The translations under genes and the position numbers were made by a program. 64,000 nt of DNA. Source: Linanthus parryae. Lineage: Eukaryota > Streptophyta > Magnoliopsida > Ericales > Polemoniaceae. Below the pieces are notes generated by a model. That model was not told where the DNA came from, searched no databases, and saw only the letters and a list, made by a program, of their open reading frames with translations. Below, one piece after another: positions 56,982 through 64,000 of the stretch. The stretch spans positions 32,911,001 through 32,975,000 of the forward strand of contig JALGPY010000001.1 in NCBI GenBank assembly GCA_023055425.1, in the 5' to 3' direction. The first letter of the stretch is position 1. Each line of letters opens with the position of its first letter.

Positions 56982-59900
56982 CTAGAGCCAATCTGGCGCA
57001 TCTTGTATGCCCATACTCCTAGTGTGCCCTTCATGCTTCCACGGCATGAGAGGCTTCGTAAGCGGGTCTGACAGATTATCATCTGTAGGAATCTTGCATA
57101 TCCGAATGTCTCCTCTATCGATAATATCTCGAATCAGATGAAACTTCCTAAGCACGTGCTTGGACTTCTGGTGCGATCTGGGTTCCTTTGATTGCGCGAT
57201 CGCCCCAGTGTTGTCACAGAACAACTCCACTGGATCCGCAATGCTAGGGACCACACCAAGTTCAGAAACAAACTTTCTGATCCAAACAGCCTCCTTTGCT
57301 GCGCCATTTGCAGCAATGTACTCAGCCTCTGTTGTAGAATCAGCTACCGTCTCTTGCTTGGAACTCTTCCAGCTCACCGCTGCTCCATTCAGGAAAAACA
57401 CATATCCCGATTGTGATCTAAAGTCATCTCTGTCGGTTTGGAAGCTTGCATCAGTGTAACCCCTTACACGCAACTCTTCCTCACCGCCAAATATCAAGAA
57501 AGCATCCTTAGTTCTTCTCAAGTACTTTAAGATGTTCTTGACAGCAATCCAGTGACTCTCACCCGGATTGGATTGGTATCTGCTTGTCATACTCAAGGCA
57601 TATGACACATCTGGTCTAGTACATAACATGGCGTACATGATAGATCCTATGGCCGAGGCATAGGGAATCCTACTCATGCGTTCCTTCTCAATCTCATTGG
57701 AAGGACAACCACTCTTTGAAAGAGTGATTCCATGTGACATGGGCAAGAATCTCTTCTTGGAATCTTGCATGTTGAACCGCTTCAACACCTTGTCAATATA
57801 TGTACTTTGACTTAGGCCTAGCAACCTCTTAGATCTATCTCTATAGATCTTTATACCGAGTATATAGGCTGCTTCCCCTAAGTCCTTCATTGAGAAACAC
57901 TTTCTTAGCCAATCTTTCACAGATTGCAGCATGGGAATGTCGTTTCCAATGAGTAGTATGTCATCCACATACAAGACCAGAAAAGCTACTGAGATCCCAC
58001 TAACCTTCTTGTAGACACAAGACTCATCTTCGTTTCTGATGAAGCCAAACTCTTTGACCACTTCATCAAAACGTCGATTCCAACTCCTACAAGCTTGGTT
58101 CAATCCATAAATGGACCGTTGTAGTTTACAGACTTTGTTGGCTTGCTTTGGATCCTCAAAACCCTCCGGCTGTATCATATACACGTCCTCGAGGAGATTC
58201 CCATAAAGGAATGCTGTTTTGACATCCATCTGCCAAATCTCATAGTCGTGGTATGCTGCAATTGCAAGCAAGATTCGGATGGATTTGGTCATTGCGAGTG
58301 GTGAAAAGGTTTCGTCATAGTCAATACCATGAATCTGTCTGAATCCTTTAGCCACCAATCGGCCCTTATAGGTAATCACATTACCATCCATGTCGATCTT
58401 CTTCTTGAAGACCCATTTGCACCCTATGGGCGGTTCCACCAAAGTCCATACTTTGTTGGTATACATGGATTCCATCTCGGATCTCATGGCTTCCAGCCAC
58501 TTCTGAGAGTCTGGGCCACTCATGGCCTCCTCATAGGTAGTAGGCTCATCATCTATGAGCATCGTGTCACCGGAATCGGTTACGAGAAGTCCATACCTCT
58601 CGGGTTCCTGGCGCACTCTACTAGATCTACGAAGCTCTTGTGTTACATGAACAGGTGGCTCCACAACTGCTTGTGATTCCTGTTCATGTTCCATAATCGG
58701 TTCAGTGATTTGTGGTTCTTGAACTTCTTCAAGTTCTACATTCCTCCCACTTGCTTCTTTAGAGACAAATTCTCTTTCTAGAAACACGCTGGTCCGAGCA
58801 ACAAACACTTTGTTCTCGGTTGGATTGTAGAAGTAGTATCCCTTAGTTTCCTTAGGGTACCCCACAAATTTACACTTATCCGATTTAGGCCCTAGCTTGT
58901 CTGATTGTAAACGTTTTACATAGACATCGCAGCCCCAAATCCTCATGAACGACAGTGTGGGACGCCTCCCACTCCACATCTCATATGGTGTCTTCATGAC
59001 TGATTTAGATGGAACACGGTTAATGGTGAAAGCTGCACTTAATAGAGCGTAGCCCCAAAATGATAATGGAAGATCGGTTTGACACATCATAGACCGAACC
59101 ATATCTAATAGGGTTCGATTCCTCCTCTCGGACACGCCATTCCATTGTGGCGTTCCGGGCGGAGTGAGTTGGGACACGATCCCACACTCTCTAAGATAGT
59201 CGTCAAACTCTTGGCTCAAGTATTCTCCTCCACGATCCGATCGTAGAGCCTTGATACTTTTGCCAAGTTGCTTCTCTACTTCATTCTTGAATTCTTTGAA
59301 CACTTCAAAGGATTCGGATTTTGCCCTCATAAGGTACACAAATCCATATCTACTGTAATCATCAGTAAATGTAATGAAGTAGACATAACCACCCCTGGCA
59401 GGCGTGGCAAATGGCCCACACACATCGGTATGTATGAGCGCCAATTGCTCACTAGTCCTCTCACCTTTCTTATTGAAAGGGGACTTTGTCATTTTTCCTA
59501 ATAAACAAGCCTCACATGTTTCATATGATTCAAAATCAAATGAGTCTAGTAATCCATCCTTATGGAGTCTAGATACACGTTTCTCATTTATGTGGCCTAA
59601 ACGAAAATGCCATAAATAAGCAGGATTTAAATCATTTATTTTAATCCGCTTGGTATTAATGTTGTAGACAGGATTGCTTAGATCAAGGACATAAAGTCCA
59701 TTAAATAATTGCGCACTAAAATAGTGAATATTATTCAAATAGAAGGAACAACAATTGTTCTTTATTGAAATAATAAAACCTTCCTTGTCCAAACAAGAAA
59801 TAGAAATAATGTTTCTGCTCATAGCAGGCACAAAATAGCAATTATTTAATTCTAAAACTAATCCTGAAGGCAGAGATAGCTCGCACACGCCTATGGCCAA

Positions 59901-60683
59901 CGCAACAACCTTTGCTCCATTCCCAACGCGCAGATCTACCTCCCCTTTAGCCAATCTTTCACTTCTCTTTAGACCCTGCATATTTCGACAAATATGAGAT
60001 CCACATCCAGTATCTAATACCCATGATGTAGAGACAGTTAAATTGACATCTACAACAAAAATACCTGGTGGTGGTGGAATCACTATTCCAAGCCTCTTGT
60101 CCTCCAGATATTTTGGGCAGTTCCTCCTCCAGTGTCCAGGCTGACTGCAGTAGTGACACTCACCCTTAGTCACGACCTTGGCAATGCCACCAACAGGCTT
60201 AAGGGCTGGTTCCTTGGACTTGGCAACTGAATTGCCTTTTCCCTTGGAGGAAGAGGCAAACCTTTTGCCCTTTCCTTTCTGTACCATCATAATGGCCTTG
60301 CCCTTACCCTTGTTGATGCTCTGTTCAGCCGTCCTCAACATGTTGAGCAAATCTGGCAGTGGTTTAACGATCTCGTTCATGTTATAGTTCATAATGAACT
60401 GTCCATAACTCTCGGGCAACGATTGCAACACGAGATCGGTTGCCAACTCTTGGCCGACCGGGAACCCAAGCCGGGCGAGATTCCCCAAGTACCCGATCAT
60501 TCGGAGTACATGGGGTCCCACCGGGTTCCCTTCTGCCAGATGACATTTGAACAGTGCCTTTGAGACCTCATACCTCTCTACCCTCGCCTGCTCTTGGAAG
60601 AGCTGCTTTAGATGTTCGATCATATCGACGGCATTCATGTTTTCGTGTTGCTTCTGAAGCTCAGAAGTCATGGTGCAAAGCAT
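56982..60683 (-). CDS. Copia gag-pol, 1233-codon open frame
   Basis: Continuous frame from mid-gag to the end of pol. Order: gag UBN2-like part (about residues 1-130), basic GKGKG linker, CCHC knuckle CHYCSQPGHWRRNC (about 176-189), protease with WVLDTGCGSHIC (about 220), integrase finger HFRLGHIN...CEACLLGK. The integrase core has HTDVCGP, SDRGGEY and NGVSERRN, so all three catalytic acids are present. RT has QMDVKTAFLYGN and LYVDDILLIGND. RNase H has GYTDASFQTDRDD and TTEAEYIAANGA, and the C-terminus is SMGIQDAPDWL. The products carry out particle assembly, reverse transcription and integration. The reading frame does not include the gag N-terminus, which is broken (60684-60916), so the ATG at 60683 is only the first Met after the lesions and may not be used. 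Confidence 0.95.
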   Translation of the reverse strand: MLCTMTSELQKQHENMNAVDMIEHLKQLFQEQARVERYEVSKALFKCHLAEGNPVGPHVLRMIGYLGNLARLGFPVGQELATDLVLQSLPESYGQFIMNYNMNEIVKPLPDLLNMLRTAEQSINKGKGKAIMMVQKGKGKRFASSSKGKGNSVAKSKEPALKPVGGIAKVVTKGECHYCSQPGHWRRNCPKYLEDKRLGIVIPPPPGIFVVDVNLTVSTSWVLDTGCGSHICRNMQGLKRSERLAKGEVDLRVGNGAKVVALAIGVCELSLPSGLVLELNNCYFVPAMSRNIISISCLDKEGFIISIKNNCCSFYLNNIHYFSAQLFNGLYVLDLSNPVYNINTKRIKINDLNPAYLWHFRLGHINEKRVSRLHKDGLLDSFDFESYETCEACLLGKMTKSPFNKKGERTSEQLALIHTDVCGPFATPARGGYVYFITFTDDYSRYGFVYLMRAKSESFEVFKEFKNEVEKQLGKSIKALRSDRGGEYLSQEFDDYLRECGIVSQLTPPGTPQWNGVSERRNRTLLDMVRSMMCQTDLPLSFWGYALLSAAFTINRVPSKSVMKTPYEMWSGRRPTLSFMRIWGCDVYVKRLQSDKLGPKSDKCKFVGYPKETKGYYFYNPTENKVFVARTSVFLEREFVSKEASGRNVELEEVQEPQITEPIMEHEQESQAVVEPPVHVTQELRRSSRVRQEPERYGLLVTDSGDTMLIDDEPTTYEEAMSGPDSQKWLEAMRSEMESMYTNKVWTLVEPPIGCKWVFKKKIDMDGNVITYKGRLVAKGFRQIHGIDYDETFSPLAMTKSIRILLAIAAYHDYEIWQMDVKTAFLYGNLLEDVYMIQPEGFEDPKQANKVCKLQRSIYGLNQACRSWNRRFDEVVKEFGFIRNEDESCVYKKVSGISVAFLVLYVDDILLIGNDIPMLQSVKDWLRKCFSMKDLGEAAYILGIKIYRDRSKRLLGLSQSTYIDKVLKRFNMQDSKKRFLPMSHGITLSKSGCPSNEIEKERMSRIPYASAIGSIMYAMLCTRPDVSYALSMTSRYQSNPGESHWIAVKNILKYLRRTKDAFLIFGGEEELRVRGYTDASFQTDRDDFRSQSGYVFFLNGAAVSWKSSKQETVADSTTEAEYIAANGAAKEAVWIRKFVSELGVVPSIADPVELFCDNTGAIAQSKEPRSHQKSKHVLRKFHLIRDIIDRGDIRICKIPTDDNLSDPLTKPLMPWKHEGHTRSMGIQDAPDWL

Positions 60684-60916
60684 AAGGCAGGCCGCATCAT
60701 TAGCGTCATCAACACGCTTTTGATACGCCTTTAAGGCAGCAGGTGTCTGGTTCTATGGACCTTCTGGAACATGCTCCTCTATTGCGTCAGTTTCTTCTCT
60801 TGCTTGAGAACAATTCTCAAGTTTCTGTACCAATCAAGAAAGTTGGTTCCAGAGAGCTTGTCCTTCTCAAGGACAGATCGTAGAGAATGTTGTGAACTCG
60901 ATGAGTTGTTTGCCAT
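60684..60916 (-). pseudogene. Broken gag N-terminus of the Angela-like element
   Basis: The likely original start is the ATG at 60916: MANNSSSSQHSLRSVLEKDK then LSGTNFLDWYRNLRIVLKQE, the usual beginning of this gag. After KKLT the frame is lost near 60790, probably by a deletion. It resumes in another frame as DAIEEHVPEGP, a TAG at 60753-60755, then ALKAYQKRVDDANDAA, running into the long frame. Two lesions therefore separate the native start from pol. Confidence 0.85.
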
Positions 60917-62487
60917 TTGGAATTCTACAAAAAGGAAAATACGCAAGTTTTAGTATTTGTGAATTTTTGACTATATTTAATAATGGCTAGTTTATTAAAT
61001 ATAGCTCCCACTATTTTTCTACGGATTAATAACCCTCAAGATATTAATGCGGAAAATATCCTTATATTTTCTAGTGGGCCAAGATCCATCTTTTCATCTC
61101 CTTATGAGCTTGCTTTGGCAAGTCACCCATAATTTGACTACTTTTAGGTAGGAACAATTCCAATTGCATCCCATATGCAACTCTTGGTTCAATCGGGCAA
61201 ATAACTCCTTATTTATCCATCCTTATGGATAATCCCAATTGATTGCCTCTAGGTTTCTTAATCAAATTAATAGCCTAGTTGTTTTCAACCTCTTATCTAA
61301 ACAATTGCACATTGTTACGTGCCATCGCATTCCATCATTATGAACCAAGTCGCCATGCTTTGGCATGCACGAGCTTGATAAATAATGATGATAATGAGTG
61401 TTTAAATAACGAGAAGGCAAGGACACAATATTTAAAATTTGAGGGATTTTTCAATTCTTTTAATTGTTTTTGTTGATCAATATCAACTAATCTATCTATT
61501 TGAGTTTGGGCACAACTCCAAATAATAGATCCGGGTTGTCTAATTATCTTATTATCCTAATTGCATGCATCATCCATACACCAACCACACAAATAATAAG
61601 ACCATAAATAAACAACCACAAAACAGAAATTAAACGTGATGTGGATATGGCCTTTTCTAGACTAAGATAATTCCAAGCCAATGGAATTATCTATGAACCC
61701 TAAGCAAACACATCTCCATGCGTCTTGATCTCTTGGTCCATCCTTCATAGTCATGTGGAATGCTCCATGCTCCATGCTCCATCTTTTGTGGCTTCTTTGG
61801 CTTTGGGCTTCTTTTCTCCAATCTTGGCTAACAATCTACTTTATCTAGCACTAACTAACGTCTATACTAAATAAAATAAATCTCACAAGTTGAGGAAAAA
61901 AATGGCACGCAGGCCATAAAACCCTAATTAATTATTACAATTAATTGATCAGCTCGCAGGCCGTAAAACCAAACCACAAAATTAAACATCCACATCAAAC
62001 CACATCCTAAGGCCATATCCAATCACCATGCGATTTTCACATAAACAGTTAAAATCCAATTTTAACGCGCTTGGTCAATTTTAATTGATTTTAGGATTTT
62101 TAGGGTTAAAACGGTCCATGGGCCCAACAATCCAATTGCCCGGGCCCATTAAAGTGAACCACAAGGCCCTAGGAACGGCCCGGCTCGAAACTCGCAAGCT
62201 AGGCCCGCGGGTTAGGGCCGCCCGGCTCCTTAGGGCTCCCAAGCTTGGGCGGCAAGCAAGGGGGGGCGGTCCCTAGGGGGGCCGAACCCTTCTATGGGAG
62301 TTGTTTCCAAAACAACTCCCTTGCTTGGTGCCCAAGTTTGGTTGTTTCCTTGGATCTTGTTATGATTGATTGTTGACAAATTGCATCCCATGCTTGATTT
62401 GTCTTGTTTTACGCGATGAACAATCAAATTAAGGTGTAAAACAACAAGAACGTAACACATAAACTACGTTTATGCTCTATGACATGT
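60917..62487 (-). other. 5' leader of the Angela-like element
   Basis: About 1.57 kb between PBS and gag. It is AT-rich with one GC-rich stretch at 62160-62285. No coding region is supported; the short frames have no domains. Long leaders with packaging signals are usual for this lineage. Confidence 0.7.
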
Positions 62488-62501
62488 GGCTCTGATACCA
62501 C
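62488..62501 (-). other. Primer-binding site (tRNA-iMet)
   Basis: The minus strand reads TGGTATCAGAGCCA one base from the 5' LTR. Confidence 0.95.
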
Positions 62502-62502
62502 T

Positions 62503-63933
62503 GTAGGGTTTTGATTCATGGATCGCACAACGGAAGCATAATAAAACATAAACCATGCAAAACCCTCCAAGGATCACAAGTATAGAGACATAACGATAGT
62601 AAAGGTAAGAAATCATAAACACACCTTTGGGTTCTCCTTGATGACTTCAAACGCGAATAATGTCACGTTCTCTATAGTTGATCCACGCCTAGAGTTGATC
62701 CTAGATCTCCCAAACTCCTTGGTTCTAGCCCGGAATAGGAAGAGGAAGAACGAATCACGCAAAACGAGACAAAAAGAGGCTTTCGGCCTCTTTTTGGCCG
62801 ACGGGGTGAGGGCGGCGGCAAGGGGCGGCGTCGGCCCTCCTTGTTGCTTGCTCTCTCTCCTTTTGTTCTCTCCCACTCTTGTTATGTTCACTAATGAGCA
62901 TAAGTTATGAGGAAGGAAGGAAGGAGGGTCCTTTATATAGTCCAACAACTCCTTGTTAACTACCTAAAAGACTTATTCTAGTCCAACTAGAATTCAATTT
63001 AGTCCCTTCCTTGCAAATTAGTCCCTACTAAGTTTGCAAGGTTTTGCAAAGTGATCCTTCTAATTAATTAATCCAATTAATTAATTCCCAAATCTAGTTC
63101 AACTCTATATAGCGTGTGACCCCGTAGGTTCTATCTAGTTGGTAGCAACTATTTGCTAATATGGAGCGGTTTCTAGCAAAACATCCATTCTAGCCAACTA
63201 ATAGAATAGTCATCTTGACAACCTTTGTACATGTAATTGTCTCATCCCTTTTCCTCCATATCCGGATTCGACACGAGACATACAAGTCACACTCGTATAT
63301 CCAATCCATAGTTTCTCGATCCATGGGAATAGCCTTATTCGTGCAAATAACATCAATATCCAATATTGATTTATTTGAGTCTGGCCAGACATTCTATAAG
63401 CACTATCCCTCGAGTGGCCTAGGATATTTGTTCCCGTTATGTGGGAGGGGCAAATCCTCTCTACGTCCACTACGATCTCTAAGCTTGCTTCTCATTGTAT
63501 CCAGTACACGCCTTTATAACTACCCAGTTACGGTGTAGCGTTTAACGCTACCAAGATCACAATGATCCACAACTAGAATATCTAGTGACTTCAAGTCTAA
63601 GGATGACAATACCATTGCACCGCGAGAAGCACTTGTGACTCAACATAACATGTATGTAGCCTTCTCGGAGATGGGTCAATCCAGCGCAACATTCCATAAT
63701 GCACACCTATGTGTTGGACCGTGATATCTCCATATCAATCCAACCCCATACTAGTCTATAGATGATTGTCCCATTTAATCATTATACTTGACTAGGGATA
63801 TTTAAGATAAACAACACAATTGTAAATCTAAGGACTTTCATTATATTAAATATCCAATAAATAATAAATGAATCTTCTAGCCATATACAAATTCATACTA
63901 AACTAGATTGCCTCTAGGGCATCTATTCCAACA
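62503..63933 (-). repeat. 5' LTR of the Angela-like element
   Basis: 1431 bp, almost identical to 55536-56967. It contains the TATA box at 62931-62939 that would drive transcription leftward through gag-pol. Confidence 0.95.
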
Positions 63934-63938
63934 ACACA
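63934..63938 (+). repeat. Target-site duplication ACACA, right copy
   Basis: Copy of 55531-55535, at the head of a short (CA)n stretch. Confidence 0.85.
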
Positions 63939-64000
63939 CACACACAAATTTGAATTTCATTTAAACTGAAAAGATCCCAAAGAGATTTGGAAATATTTTT
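63939..64000 (+). repeat. SIRE-like 3' LTR, continuation to the window edge
   Basis: By position this is the rest of the LTR that began at 55240. It is cut by the end of the window, so it cannot be confirmed. Confidence 0.45.

Larger units (their letters stand above)
55536..63933 (-). mobile_element. Angela-like Ty1/copia retrotransposon, 8.4 kb, nearly intact
   Basis: Complete structure on the minus strand: LTRs of about 1.43 kb, PBS, leader, gag-pol, PPT, 5-bp ACACA duplication. The LTR start in sense (TGTTGGAATAGATGCCCTAG) and the PPT-LTR junction are like those of Angela/BARE-type elements. About 14 differences between the two LTRs by eye, near 1%, mean a recent insertion. Confidence 0.95.

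Overview
The window looks like nuclear DNA of a flowering plant, probably a eudicot: it is AT-rich and full of LTR retrotransposons, with MITEs, a SINE, trinucleotide microsatellites and one plant AP2/ERF transcription-factor gene. I cannot name the species. Only one complete host protein-coding gene is supported, a DREB/ERF-type repressor with an EAR motif on the minus strand at 34367-34810. A possible last exon of another gene lies at 267-387. Nearly everything else that can be interpreted is mobile DNA, mostly nested.

Layout. 1-4455: possible gene end, then a decayed L1-type LINE carrying a long C/A homopolymer. 4456-5545: Mutator-like element with long inverted ends. 5713-11975: an old minus-strand Ty1/copia gag-pol split by a second, decayed copia element (7186-11759, target duplication CATAC). 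12482-17340: an unassigned LTR-like block, then a 3.5 kb solo LTR (13823-17335, duplication GTGCG). 17390-18847: hAT element (8-bp duplication CTCCCCAT) containing a Stowaway-like MITE. 19586-25110: plus-oriented LTR fragments of the same family as the 13823 LTR. 25120-29510: remains of an Athila-like Ty3/gypsy element on the minus strand (gag, PBS-like site, LTR) whose LTR holds an inverted solo LTR (27791-29356). 29511-33400: degenerate repeat DNA with a G-rich Tourist-like MITE (30292-31011) and a tRNA-derived SINE with a perfect 12-bp duplication (32249-32348). 34192-35790: the ERF gene, its promoter and a Stowaway MITE, bracketed by two AAT microsatellites.

36240-64000 is a deep nest. 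A minus-strand gypsy gag (36240-40209) is split by a solo LTR (37090-39475, duplication GCATC). At 40210 it is invaded by a large non-coding element with about 3 kb LTRs and a 2 kb non-coding interior (40210 to about 54005, minus strand, Tekay/Del-like by its ends). One of its LTRs carries a young but defective copia element (42355-47577, duplication GAGAA). The other carries a 1.5 kb solo LTR (51628-53168) and is cut off at about 54005, where a SIRE-like copia fragment begins. The LTR of that fragment is in turn invaded by an 8.4 kb Angela-like copia element (55536-63933, duplication ACACA) with LTRs about 1% different and a 1233-codon open pol frame.

The genes do not form a pathway. Two things stand out: clusters of short perfect palindromes just upstream of the TATA boxes of three gypsy LTRs, with a different palindrome in different elements; and a copia insertion with almost identical LTRs that is nevertheless broken in gag, integrase and reverse transcriptase, suggesting it was mobilised by other elements.
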